In this document: piece by piece, positions 1 to 8,270 of the stretch | Layout: every line of letters starts with the position of its first letter | Numbering within the stretch: position 1 is the first letter of the stretch | Assembly: GCA_030065235.1 (NCBI GenBank) | Contig: JASJDC010000004.1 | Coordinates: forward strand, 62,001-126,000 | Direction: 5' to 3' | Origin: Alphaproteobacteria bacterium | GTDB lineage: Bacteria > Pseudomonadota > Alphaproteobacteria > UBA8366 > Aestuariispiraceae | DNA: 64,000 nucleotides | Notes under the pieces: generated by a model | Seen by the model: the letters and a program-made list of their open reading frames with translations, nothing else | Told to the model about the DNA's origin: nothing | Databases searched by the model: none | Translations under genes and position numbers: made by a program

Positions 1-759
1 GCGCTGGCGAAGCGCCTGCGCGCCGTGCCGGAATATGCGCTGCTGTTCGGCAAGGCCTATCCGGAGATCGAGCGGATTGAGGACATCACCTATGTCCACG
101 CGGCCAACGCGATCGGGGATTTCATCTCTTTCGAATGGCGCGCTGATGACAGCCCGTTCGACCGATATCTACGCGGCGACGGCGACGCGCTGACCGCAGA
201 ACAGAAACGCGGGATGGATCTGTTCTATGGCGAGGCCGGGTGCGCCGCGTGCCACAGCGGCAAGTTCCAGACCGATCATGGCTTCCACGCCATCGCCATG
301 CCGCAGCTCGGCGCGCCGCGCACGCGGCTTTTCGACCCGGTCATCCGGGATCGCGGCCGGATCAACGAGAGCGACCAGGTCGAGGACGCGTATAAATTCC
401 GCACCCCCAGCCTGCGCAATGTCGCCCAGACGGGTCCCTACGGGCATAGCGGAGCCTACCGCGATCTGGAGGCGATGGTGCGTCACGTTCTCGACCCGGT
501 CGCGGGCCACGCCAATTACGACCGGCGCCAGGCGGTGCTGCCGAAGCACCCCTATCTTAGCGCGATGGATTGGGCGGCGCAGGAGAACGCGCGGGAGACG
601 GCGGCGCTGGTGGCCGCGGTCACGCTGGAACCGGTCGACCTCGCGGATGCGGATGTCGCCGCCTTGGTGGCCTTTCTCAACGCCCTGACCGATCCCGCCT
701 CGCTGAAAGGCCGCCTGGGTCGGCCCGAAACCGTCCCCAGCGGCCTGCCGGTCGATTAG
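1..759 (+). CDS. Di-heme cytochrome c peroxidase family protein, C-terminal part (5' end outside window)
   Basis: The reading frame is open from the first base, so the N-terminal half, which should carry the first heme site, lies outside the window. The visible 252 residues contain one c-type heme motif, CAACH (about residues 80-84), followed by the conserved FRTPSLRNVAQTGPYGHSGA stretch typical of the C-terminal heme domain of bacterial di-heme peroxidases and MauG-like proteins. Such proteins act in the periplasm, reducing hydrogen peroxide with electrons from a small cytochrome or, in MauG relatives, oxidising a partner protein. It lies 24 bases upstream of the sugar kinase on the same strand, so co-transcription is possible, but no functional link is evident. 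The family call is firm; the substrate is unknown. Confidence 0.8.
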   Translation, partial: ALAKRLRAVPEYALLFGKAYPEIERIEDITYVHAANAIGDFISFEWRADDSPFDRYLRGDGDALTAEQKRGMDLFYGEAGCAACHSGKFQTDHGFHAIAMPQLGAPRTRLFDPVIRDRGRINESDQVEDAYKFRTPSLRNVAQTGPYGHSGAYRDLEAMVRHVLDPVAGHANYDRRQAVLPKHPYLSAMDWAAQENARETAALVAAVTLEPVDLADADVAALVAFLNALTDPASLKGRLGRPETVPSGLPVD

Positions 760-783
760 GTCCGGCGGGTCCTTCGAGCCCAG

Positions 784-1689
784 GTGACCCATCCCGCGCT
801 CAAGATCGTGTGCATCGGCCAGGCCGTAGTCGATGTCGTGATGACGGTCGAGACCATGCCAAGGCGGGCCGAGAAATACCGGGCCGAAGACACCGCCATC
901 GTCGGCGGCGGCTGCGCGGCGAATGCGGCGGTCGCCATCGCGCGGCTGGGCGGCCGGGCTATCTGGGGCGGCCGGCTGGGCCAGGACGAAATCGGCGACC
1001 TGATCCTGCGCGGCCTCGAAGCGGAACAGGTCGATTGCGCCCTGGCCAAACGATTTGAAACCGGCCGCAGTTCTTTCTCCACAATCCTGATCGACGGCGC
1101 CGGAGAACGGCAGATCGTGAATTTCCGCGATCCGGATCTGGCCGAAGACGCCGACTGGCTGGCCCAAGCGCTGCCGGAGGATGCATCGGCGATCCTGGCC
1201 GATACGCGCTGGGGACCGGGCGCGGCGGTCGCGATGGCGGCGGCGAAACGCCTCGGCGTTCCCGGTGTGATGGACGCGGAGGCGCCGGTTTCCGTCGCGA
1301 TGGAGGCGCTTGAGTTGGCCTCGCATGTTGTATTCTCGGCCCAGGGTCTGGCGGATTTGACCGGCGAAGACGCCCTGCTGGCGGGCCTGAAACAGGCGCG
1401 CGACCGGCTTCCCGGCTTTATCGCCGTGACAGACGGGCGGGCGGGCGTCTTTTGGCTCGAAGAAGACGGCCTTGCCAACGAACCGGGCTTTCCGGTCGAT
1501 GTAGTGGACACATTGGGGGCGGGCGATGTATGGCATGGCGCCTTCGCGCTGGCCTTGGGGGAAGGGCGAGACCTGCGGCCGGCCTTGCGCTTCGCTAACG
1601 CCGCCGCCTCTTTGAAATGCAGCCGCCCGGGCGGACGGGATGGCACGCCGGACCGGACCGCTGTGAACAGCTTTCTGGCCGAGCGGTAA
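784..1689 (+). CDS. PfkB-family sugar kinase, YihV (sulfofructose kinase)-like
   Basis: A 301-residue ribokinase-fold kinase starting with GTG. The N-terminal GGGCAANAA motif (41-49) and the C-terminal PfkB signature DTLGAGDVWHG (242-252), with D248 as the catalytic base, are intact. It resembles E. coli sulfofructose kinase YihV (sequence recalled from memory) across its length: EKYRAED, ERQIVNFRDPDL, ILADTRW and SLKCSRPGGRDGTPD have close counterparts. K31, N113 and R142 fall where YihV has K27, N109 and R138, which I recall as its sulfonate-binding residues. If so, it would phosphorylate 6-deoxy-6-sulfofructose at C1. The aldolase gene follows after 18 bases. An ordinary ketose or deoxy-gluconate kinase is the main alternative. 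PfkB family is certain; substrate is inferred. Confidence 0.88.
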   Translation: MTHPALKIVCIGQAVVDVVMTVETMPRRAEKYRAEDTAIVGGGCAANAAVAIARLGGRAIWGGRLGQDEIGDLILRGLEAEQVDCALAKRFETGRSSFSTILIDGAGERQIVNFRDPDLAEDADWLAQALPEDASAILADTRWGPGAAVAMAAAKRLGVPGVMDAEAPVSVAMEALELASHVVFSAQGLADLTGEDALLAGLKQARDRLPGFIAVTDGRAGVFWLEEDGLANEPGFPVDVVDTLGAGDVWHGAFALALGEGRDLRPALRFANAAASLKCSRPGGRDGTPDRTAVNSFLAER

Positions 1690-1707
1690 ATGCGGAAGTA
1701 GAGACGC

Positions 1708-2763
1708 ATGATGGAACTGACGCCTGGCAAATTATGGGGTCTACGGCGCATTGCGGATCGCGCCGGCCGGTTCAAGATGACCGCCGTCGATCAGCGCCCG
1801 CCGATCAAGAACCCAATCGCCGCCCATTACGGCATGGCGCATGCGCCCTATGACGATGTCGCAGGCTTCAAGGCGCTCTTGGTTGAGACCCTGCAACCGG
1901 CCTCGACGGCGATGCTGCTGGACCCGCATTTCGCGATCCCGCGCGCGCTCGACCTCTATGACCCGGCCAGAGGGCTGATCGTGACCCTGGAGGACTCGGT
2001 CTTTGAGGACACGCCGGTCGGGCGCAAATCCTCGGAAATCGATGCCTGGTCCGTCGAGAAGATCAAGCGCATGGGCGGCGACGCGGTGAAGGTCCTGACC
2101 TGGGACCGGCCTGACGCCGGCCCCGCCGTGGTCCAGCATCAACGCGACTTCACCAAGCGCATCGGCGAGGCCTGCGCCCGCTTCGATATTCCGTTCGTGC
2201 TGGAGATGCTGGTCTATCCGCTGGCCAAGGATGCCGATCAGACGCGCGATTATGTCGAGATGACCGGCAAGAACAGCGACCACGTGCTTGCGAGCGTCGC
2301 CGAATTCGCCAAGCCCGACTATGGGGTCGATCTGTTCAAGCTGGAAAGCCCCGTCGCGGCGGACTCCGTGACGGCCCCAGGCGCGGAAGGCTCCGACAAA
2401 GTGCAGGCCCTGTTCGACGAGATGGGGCGGCTGGCCGGGCGACCCTGGGTGATGCTTTCCGCCGGGGCCGACAAGGCGGCCTTCCGCAATATTCTCAGCC
2501 ACGCCTACCGCGCGGGCGCCAGCGGCTATCTTGCAGGGCGCGCGATCTGGCTCGACGCGTTCAAGCTGTTCCCCGATTGGGACGGCATGCGTGCGGCGCT
2601 GAGTAAAGACAGCCTGAGCTACATGGACTCGCTGAACGCGCTGACCGATGCAGAGGCGACGCCCTGGACCGCGCATCCGGTCTATCGCCCGCTCTATGGC
2701 GAGGCCGGACCGGCCATCCGCCCGAACGATGGCGGCTTTCGACACGACTATCCCGGTTTCTGA
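1708..2763 (+). CDS. Class I (Schiff-base) aldolase of the LacD/YihT type
   Basis: A 351-residue TIM-barrel aldolase. The N-terminal GRFKMTAVDQRPP (20-32) matches the AVDQR motif of tagatose-1,6-bisphosphate aldolase LacD and sulfofructose-1-phosphate aldolase YihT. K211, in VDLFKLESP, is the likely Schiff-base lysine. VMLSAG (248-253) and SGYLAGRAIW (272-281) form the phosphate-binding end and match the corresponding YihT segment as I recall it. The product would be dihydroxyacetone phosphate plus an aldehyde, sulfolactaldehyde if the pathway is sulfoglycolytic. The C-terminal tail of about 50 residues is longer than in YihT. It sits between the kinase (18 bases) and the isomerase (32 bases) in one apparent operon. 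LacD-type sugar specificity remains possible. Confidence 0.82.
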   Translation: MMELTPGKLWGLRRIADRAGRFKMTAVDQRPPIKNPIAAHYGMAHAPYDDVAGFKALLVETLQPASTAMLLDPHFAIPRALDLYDPARGLIVTLEDSVFEDTPVGRKSSEIDAWSVEKIKRMGGDAVKVLTWDRPDAGPAVVQHQRDFTKRIGEACARFDIPFVLEMLVYPLAKDADQTRDYVEMTGKNSDHVLASVAEFAKPDYGVDLFKLESPVAADSVTAPGAEGSDKVQALFDEMGRLAGRPWVMLSAGADKAAFRNILSHAYRAGASGYLAGRAIWLDAFKLFPDWDGMRAALSKDSLSYMDSLNALTDAEATPWTAHPVYRPLYGEAGPAIRPNDGGFRHDYPGF

Positions 2764-2795
2764 CCCGGCCGAAACGAAATGACGGAGACAGAGTG

Positions 2796-4211
2796 ATGAG
2801 TGACGGCAAAACGATTGGCGTGCTGGCGCTGGGCCGCCCGACCTTCGATGTGCCCTTCGCCGAGGAGATGGCGGCCAAGGCCTTCGCCACGCTCGACGCG
2901 ACGCCGCATCGGATCGTCGGGTCGCGCGGTCTGTTGTTCGACACCGAGGCGACGGAGGAAGCGCTGGAAGCGCTCGGAAATCAGAGCCTGGATATGGTGC
3001 TGATCCTGCAGGTCACTTTCACCGACGCCAGTATGACGGTCGCCATCGCCAACCGCTTCGACACGCCCCTCGCCATCTGGTCTTTCCCGGAACCGAGGGT
3101 CGGCGGGCGGCTCCGCCTGAACTCGTTCTGCGGCTTGAATTTGGCGGGACACGCACTTGGCCTGAACCAGCACCCGTTCTCCTATCTTTACGCCGCGCCG
3201 GGCCCGGACGCGGCCGAGGCGGTCGAAGAGTTGCTGGCGGGCGGCCGTCAGGCGGGGGACGCAGCGGTTACGCGCCCCAACGTCGCGCCGGACGCGCAGG
3301 CCAAGGCGGACGCCGTCGTCGCCACGCTGCGGGGCGCGAAGATCGGCCGGCTGGGCGATCATCCCGGCGGCTTCGACACGTGCGGCTATGACCCGGACGC
3401 CGTGCGGGACCTGGCCGGCGTCACGGTCGAGGCGATGCCGCTCGATACGTTGTTCGACAAGGCGCAAGCGGTTTCCGAGGACGCGGTGCAGCAGACCCGC
3501 ACCCTGGCGGAACGCGATGTCGGCGGCTTGGACTCGGTCGATCAGGATCAGTTGGATAAATCCCTGCGCCTGAAAAACGCTTTGGACGAAATTCGGTCGG
3601 AAGGCGGCTATGCGGCCTTCGCCATCCGCTGCTGGCCCGAGACCTTCACCGAATATGGCGGCGCGGTTTGCGGACCGGTCTCGATGATGGGCGAAAAACG
3701 CGTCCCTTGCGCCTGCGAGGCGGACATCTATGGCGCGATGACCAGCCTGATCCTGCAAGGAATCGCCGACGCCCCGACCTTCCAAGTCGATCTGGTCGAT
3801 ATCGACACCGAGGACGATAGCTGCATCGTCTGGCATTGCGGACAGGCGCCGATCAGCATGGCCGATCGCGAGGCGGAGGCCGAAGAGGCGACCGCCACGA
3901 TCCACACCAACCGGAAGATGCCGCTGCTCTATGAATTCGCCCTGAAGCCGGGGACCGTCACCTTCGCCCGGCTGAGCCAGTCTCGCGGCGAGCCGAAGCT
4001 GGTGATCGCGCGCGGCGAAATGCTGCGGCGTCCCAAAGCTTTCACCGGCACCTCCGGCGCCGTGCGGTTCGACGCCGGCGCCGATCGGGTTCTAAAGTCG
4101 CTCATGGATGGCGGGTTGGAGCATCATACCGGTCTGGTCTATGGCGATTTTGTCGAGGAGCTGAAAGGCGTCGCCAAGGCGCTCGGGGTCCCGGTTCTGG
4201 AGATCGCCTAG
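2796..4211 (+). CDS. L-fucose/L-arabinose isomerase-family protein, candidate sulfosugar isomerase
   Basis: A 471-residue protein of the FucI/AraA isomerase superfamily, which uses a divalent metal to interconvert aldoses and ketoses. The C-terminal domain shows RCWPETFTEYGGAVCGPVS followed by CACEADIYGA, where the Glu and Asp are the expected metal ligands, and IVWHCGQAP, which supplies a His. The N-terminal half has the Rossmann-like start GKTIGVLALGRPTFD. ATG at 2796 is preferred over the GTG just before it because a GGAG lies 8 bases upstream. Its place after a YihV-like kinase and a YihT-like aldolase makes it the aldose-ketose isomerase of the pathway. I recall that the sulfoquinovose isomerase of sulfo-EMP2 pathways (SqvD) belongs to this fold rather than to the YihS fold. 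Substrate unproven. Confidence 0.75.
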   Translation: MSDGKTIGVLALGRPTFDVPFAEEMAAKAFATLDATPHRIVGSRGLLFDTEATEEALEALGNQSLDMVLILQVTFTDASMTVAIANRFDTPLAIWSFPEPRVGGRLRLNSFCGLNLAGHALGLNQHPFSYLYAAPGPDAAEAVEELLAGGRQAGDAAVTRPNVAPDAQAKADAVVATLRGAKIGRLGDHPGGFDTCGYDPDAVRDLAGVTVEAMPLDTLFDKAQAVSEDAVQQTRTLAERDVGGLDSVDQDQLDKSLRLKNALDEIRSEGGYAAFAIRCWPETFTEYGGAVCGPVSMMGEKRVPCACEADIYGAMTSLILQGIADAPTFQVDLVDIDTEDDSCIVWHCGQAPISMADREAEAEEATATIHTNRKMPLLYEFALKPGTVTFARLSQSRGEPKLVIARGEMLRRPKAFTGTSGAVRFDAGADRVLKSLMDGGLEHHTGLVYGDFVEELKGVAKALGVPVLEIA

Positions 4212-4247
4212 CCGATCGACGCGAAGCGGGATTGGGGAAAGACCGCG

Positions 4248-5348
4248 ATGACAGAGATACGCTATGGCCTTATCGGCGCGGGCATGATGGGCCAAGAACA
4301 TATCCGCAACCTGGCCTTGCTGGAGGGCGCGACAGTCGCGGCTTTGGCCGATCCCGACGACGCCATGCGCCATCAATCGGCCGACCTGGCGGGCGCGGCA
4401 GCCCGGGCTTTCGGCGACTATCGCGACCTGTTGAGCTGGGCTTCGGCCGAGGACTCGCTGGATGCGCTGATCATCGCCAGCCCGAACCACACCCATGCCG
4501 GCGTGTTGGATGACGTGCTGGCCACGCCGTTGCCGGTCCTTGTGGAAAAGCCGCTTTGCACGACCAGCGCCGATTGCGTCCAAGTCCAGGAACGCAGCGC
4601 GGCGCGCATGGCCCCTGTCTGGGTGGCGATGGAGTACCGCTACATTCCCCCGGTCGCTGAAATCCTGCGTGCGATGCAAGCAGGCGAAATTGGGCAGCCG
4701 CACATGCTCACGATCCGCGAACATCGCTTCCCCTTCCTGGAAAAGGTTGGCGATTGGAACCGGTTCAACCGCTACACTGGCGGCACCTTGGTCGAGAAAT
4801 GCTGTCACTTCTTCGACCTGATGCGGCTGTTCGCCGGCGCCGACCCGACCCGGGTTTTCGCGGTCGGCGGTCAGGCGGTGAACCATCTCGACGAGTCGTA
4901 TCAGGGCGAACGGCCGGACATCCTCGACAATGCGATGGTGACTGTGGCGTTTGAGAACGGCATGAACGCATCGCTGGAGCTCTGCATGTTCGCCGACGGC
5001 GCCTATTTCCAGGAGGATATCAGCGTCATCGGCGATGCGGCGAAGATTGAGGCCAAAGTACCGGGCCCCGCCCGCTTCTGGCCCGGCGGGGAGGAGCGCG
5101 CCGCCGAGGTGACATTCTCGCCGCGCGATCCTAAAGGCCCGCAAGACCGCCCGGTCGCTGTCGACACCCATATTCTTGAAGCTGGCGATCACCATGGCAG
5201 CACCTATTACCAACACGAGCGGTTCCGAGACCTGATCCGCGCCGGATCGGGCCAGCCTGATGTAACGGTCGAGGATGGACTATGGTCTGTGCGCATGGGC
5301 GAAGCGGCCGAACGCTCGATCCAGACCGGCGAGGCGATCCGCTTCTAG
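4248..5348 (+). CDS. Gfo/Idh/MocA-family NAD-dependent protein (oxidoreductase or NAD-dependent glycosidase)
   Basis: A 366-residue two-domain protein. The N-terminal Rossmann fold has YGLIGAGMMGQEH (6-18), and the family lysine is in EKPLC (100-104), followed by EYRYIPP (129-135). TGGTLVEKCCHFFDLMR (177-193) supplies the conserved His187. Classical members oxidise sugars or inositols with NAD(P), but GH109 and the more recent GH188 family use bound NAD as a redox cofactor to cleave glycosides. GH188 members are sulfoquinovosidases found with sulfo-EMP2 genes (recalled). In this operon it could therefore release sulfoquinovose from glycosides such as sulfoquinovosyl glycerol. A sugar dehydrogenase is the conservative alternative. 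The gene starts 36 bases after the isomerase. No signal peptide, so it acts in the cytoplasm. Confidence 0.78.
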   Translation: MTEIRYGLIGAGMMGQEHIRNLALLEGATVAALADPDDAMRHQSADLAGAAARAFGDYRDLLSWASAEDSLDALIIASPNHTHAGVLDDVLATPLPVLVEKPLCTTSADCVQVQERSAARMAPVWVAMEYRYIPPVAEILRAMQAGEIGQPHMLTIREHRFPFLEKVGDWNRFNRYTGGTLVEKCCHFFDLMRLFAGADPTRVFAVGGQAVNHLDESYQGERPDILDNAMVTVAFENGMNASLELCMFADGAYFQEDISVIGDAAKIEAKVPGPARFWPGGEERAAEVTFSPRDPKGPQDRPVAVDTHILEAGDHHGSTYYQHERFRDLIRAGSGQPDVTVEDGLWSVRMGEAAERSIQTGEAIRF

Positions 5349-5389
5349 CGGCGGTTTGGCGAGGTTTTTGCGATAAGGAGGCGCGTCCG

Positions 5390-6439
5390 ATGGTTGATCC
5401 CAAGAAGCTGCAGCAGCTTCGCGAGCGCTACGCCGACGCCGCCGCCAGCGAGATTTATGACCCGACCCTGGCGAAGGCGGCGGACGCCCTGTTCAGCGAC
5501 GGCGACAAACGGACCAAACCCTATGCGGGGGTTTCGACGTTTCTTGACGCCCCCTACCGCGAGATCGACGAAGCGGCGCCGAACCTTGACGGGTTGGACA
5601 TCGCCCTGATTGGCGTGCCGATGGATCTGGGGGTCACCAATCGGCCCGGCGCCCGGTTCGGCCCGCGCGCCGTTCGGACGATCGAGCGGATCGGCCCTTT
5701 CCACCATGTCCATAAGATCGCGCCGCTGACCATGCGCCAGGTCGCCGACATCGGCGACGTCCGCTTTCGCAGCCGCTACAGCCTGGACGACTCGATCGCC
5801 GATATCGAACGCTTCTACACGGCCGTCACCGCACAAGGCGTCTTGCCATTAAGCGTCGGCGGCGATCATTCGGTCAGCTATCCGATCCTCAAGGCCCTGG
5901 GCCGCGAGCGCCCGGTCGGCCTGATCCATATCGACGCGCATTGCGATACGAGCGGCGTAACGGACGGCGCCAAATTCCATCATGGCGGCCCGTTCCGGCA
6001 TGCGGTCCTGGACGGCGCCCTCGATCCCGAACGCACGATCCAGATCGGCATTCGCGGCTCCGCCGAGTTCCTATGGGAATTCTCCTACGAGTCCGGGATG
6101 ACCGTGATCCATGCCGAGGAATTTCACCGCATGGGCGTCGATGCTGTGATCGACAAGGCGCGCGCCGTGGTCGGCGACGGGCCGGTCTATCTGTCGCTCG
6201 ATGTCGATGGGCTGGACCCGGCCTATGCACCCGGCACCGGCACGCCCGAGGCGGGCGGGCTCAGCCCGCGCGAGACGCTGATGCTGTTCCACGGACTGAC
6301 CGGCCTCGACGTGATCGGCGGAGACGTGGTTGAGGTGGCGCCGCAATATGACGCCAGCAGCAACACCGCCCAGGTCGGCGCGCAAATCCTGTTCGAAATG
6401 CTCTGCCTGGCCGTCCAGAACCCGCGTCGGCGGACCTAA
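5390..6439 (+). CDS. Ureohydrolase (agmatinase/guanidinobutyrase family)
   Basis: A 349-residue arginase-superfamily enzyme that hydrolyses a guanidino compound to urea and an amine. The binuclear manganese ligands are all visible: GGDHS (157-161), DAHCDT (182-187) and LDVDGLDPAYAPGTGTPE (270-287). ATG at 5390 has AAGGAG about 10 bases upstream, which decides against the longer upstream frame. About 65 residues precede the core, more than in short agmatinases and similar to guanidinobutyrase, guanidinopropionase or guanidine hydrolase relatives. Substrate cannot be told from sequence. The gene begins 41 bases after the Gfo/Idh/MocA gene, so it may be the last cistron of the sugar operon or an independent gene. 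Its stop codon overlaps the end of the convergent JmjC gene by 4 bases. Confidence 0.85.
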   Translation: MVDPKKLQQLRERYADAAASEIYDPTLAKAADALFSDGDKRTKPYAGVSTFLDAPYREIDEAAPNLDGLDIALIGVPMDLGVTNRPGARFGPRAVRTIERIGPFHHVHKIAPLTMRQVADIGDVRFRSRYSLDDSIADIERFYTAVTAQGVLPLSVGGDHSVSYPILKALGRERPVGLIHIDAHCDTSGVTDGAKFHHGGPFRHAVLDGALDPERTIQIGIRGSAEFLWEFSYESGMTVIHAEEFHRMGVDAVIDKARAVVGDGPVYLSLDVDGLDPAYAPGTGTPEAGGLSPRETLMLFHGLTGLDVIGGDVVEVAPQYDASSNTAQVGAQILFEMLCLAVQNPRRRT

Positions 6440-7647
6440 GCCGCCTTCGCCAGCACCTGCATCGACAAGAGGTCGGTCACAAGCTGGCCACGCGCTGCTT
6501 CCGGCATGTCCGGAAAGGCGGCGTCGAAATCGCTGGTGTAGAACACCTGGCGTTTGACGATCCAGCGCAGGGGCTCGGCCATGCCGGGCGGCACCGGCAC
6601 GCCCTTATTGCCGAACCGCAGCACCGGTTGCCCGTCGCGCGCGGTGACGCTGACATTCGGCGCCGCGAGGCCGTATTTCTCGCCTGCAGATGTACCGATG
6701 ATCTCACCCGGCAAGTCGTAGCCGCCGCGATGGATGGTGTCCGCCGGCTTCATCGCCGCCACCGCGTCCTTGAAACCGCGCGTCCGGCCAAGCGTGGTGA
6801 CGCGGTCCATCAAATCCTCAAGCCAAGCCTCGAACGCCGCTTCGCCCTCGTCCGGCAGCGGACGGTCGGTACGGAACGCGGCGTCCGCCAAGGCCTGTTC
6901 GAACAAGACCGTCAGAATGTCGCCGCCCAGGACATGGGTGATCCCGAAGGACAGGTGCACGCAGCCGTCGCTGGAGGCCAAAGCGTCGTGAAACAGGCCG
7001 CGTGGGATATATAGCACATCGCCCGGCCGCATCGTGACTTCATCCACCTGTTCGCCCCTCAACGCGTCCTTTTCCTCTTGCGGCATTTGCTGGAAGCGCG
7101 GACCCGCTGTCGGATTCTCGACCCGGCCTTCGAAGATGCGCCAGACTTTTTCGCCCTCGACATGCAGGGCGAAAACCTCATGCGTGTCGAAATGCGGCGG
7201 GAACGCCTTGCGCTGCGCCCATGAGCAATAAAGGTTGCTTTGCATCCGACCGCCCAGACGCCGCTCCAGCGCGTTCGCGGCAGAGCGGATGCCCGGCTGC
7301 AACGAATCGACGCCGTTGCAGACCAGCGAGGCGCCTTGCCGCAGCCAATCCTTCACCAGTTCGGAAATCGGCTGCTGGCTCATTCTCTTGTCGCGATCCT
7401 CAATCGGGCGGCAATAGCGCTGTGTCGGGATCGCCTCGGTATCGAGGAAGAGCTTGAGCGTGTTCGAGGACCAGACCCCGGACATATTCAGGATGTCCGA
7501 CAATTTGTCCCAACTCATCACATCGGAGAGTTTCTCCGAATCCGGGGCCGGAATATGCAGATAGTTCTTCTTGTGATAGTCGCGAAAGAACGTCTCCTCA
7601 TCGAAAGGGGCGATCAAATCGGCGAAAGTCTCTATGCGTTTCGACAT
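6436..7647 (-). CDS. JmjC/cupin_4 2-oxoglutarate-dependent hydroxylase (RoxA/YcfD-like)
   Basis: A 403-residue Fe(II)/2-oxoglutarate oxygenase. The facial triad is visible as FPPHFDTHEVF (H152, D154) and a distal His in IPRGLFHDALASSDGCVHLSFG (H220 or H231). The HxD motif with this spacing and the C-terminal winged region fit the bacterial RoxA/YcfD group, which hydroxylates an arginine of ribosomal protein L16. The start at MSKRIETF is chosen over an upstream GTG because family similarity begins there; no strong Shine-Dalgarno is visible. It is convergent with the ureohydrolase and divergent from the YeeE pair. The family is clear; whether the target is L16 or another protein is not. Confidence 0.8.
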   Translation of the reverse strand: MSKRIETFADLIAPFDEETFFRDYHKKNYLHIPAPDSEKLSDVMSWDKLSDILNMSGVWSSNTLKLFLDTEAIPTQRYCRPIEDRDKRMSQQPISELVKDWLRQGASLVCNGVDSLQPGIRSAANALERRLGGRMQSNLYCSWAQRKAFPPHFDTHEVFALHVEGEKVWRIFEGRVENPTAGPRFQQMPQEEKDALRGEQVDEVTMRPGDVLYIPRGLFHDALASSDGCVHLSFGITHVLGGDILTVLFEQALADAAFRTDRPLPDEGEAAFEAWLEDLMDRVTTLGRTRGFKDAVAAMKPADTIHRGGYDLPGEIIGTSAGEKYGLAAPNVSVTARDGQPVLRFGNKGVPVPPGMAEPLRWIVKRQVFYTSDFDAAFPDMPEAARGQLVTDLLSMQVLAKAA

Positions 7648-7793
7648 GGGTGCGGCTCGGCGTTGTGGTGAGTTCAAACGAAGATCGTCCAGCAGTTTAC
7701 AAGCGCGCGTCACGCCTTGGCGATGACCTAGATCAGGAAAACGCGCATCTGTGTCTTGAACTCAGGTCCGACCAACCTTAAAACTGACGATAT

Positions 7794-7809
7794 ATTCATT
7801 TCTTTGAAT
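7794..7809. promoter_or_regulatory. Inverted repeat upstream of the YeeE/YedE gene
   Basis: ATTCA-N6-TGAAT, a perfect 5-base inverted repeat in an AT-rich patch, ends 17 bases before the ATG of the YeeE/YedE permease gene. The size and AT-rich symmetry suit an ArsR/BigR-type repressor site, a common control of such sulfur transporters, but no regulator gene is nearby. Short palindromes also occur by chance. Confidence 0.35.
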
Positions 7810-7826
7810 TTGTTGGAGATCCGAAC

Positions 7827-8270
7827 ATGGCTTTCAGCCTCTTGGATGCGGCCTGGGGCGCGATCGGCGGCCTTCTGATCGGGCTGTCGGCGATGCTGTA
7901 TCTTCTGGCGAACGGCCGGATCGCCGGGATCAGCGGGATCGCGGGCCAAGCCCTGGCCGTGACGCCCGCCCCGGTCGGGGCGCGGATAGAGAGCGCCGCC
8001 TTCCTGGTCGGACTGGTCGGCGCGCCGGTCGCGCTGGCGCTGTTGACGCGTGCGCCGGAGATCGGCGTGACGACCCATGTCCCGATCCTGATCGCGGCGG
8101 GCCTGCTGGTCGGCTTCGGCACACGATTGGGGTCCGGTTGCACCAGCGGCCATGGCGTCTGCGGCATGTCCCGGTTTTCCATCCGCTCGATCGTCGCGAC
8201 CCTGAGCTTCATGGCGGTCGCCGGGATCACGGTCTTCCTTTCCCGGCATTTCCTAGGAGGCGCGGCATGA
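7827..8270 (+). CDS. YeeE/YedE family sulfur-species permease, subunit 1
   Basis: A 147-residue membrane protein with four predicted hydrophobic segments. It carries the signature RLGSGCTSGHGVCG (100-113), whose cysteines C105 and C112 are typical of the YeeE/YedE (sulf_transp) family that moves thiosulfate or other reduced sulfur species across the inner membrane. It is a half-size protein, so it pairs with the following gene to form the complete fold. The coding regions overlap by 4 bases (ATGA), implying translational coupling. The upstream region is AT-rich with an inverted repeat. Confidence 0.85.
   Translation: MAFSLLDAAWGAIGGLLIGLSAMLYLLANGRIAGISGIAGQALAVTPAPVGARIESAAFLVGLVGAPVALALLTRAPEIGVTTHVPILIAAGLLVGFGTRLGSGCTSGHGVCGMSRFSIRSIVATLSFMAVAGITVFLSRHFLGGAA

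Noticed and set aside
169-1536. Long antisense open frame opposite the peroxidase and kinase genes
   Set aside because: It mirrors two well-supported genes and reads as Arg/Ala/Gly-rich sequence with no family similarity. The same holds for long antisense frames at 2748-3905, 4092-5216, 16729-18321, 23488-25059 and 43965-45164.
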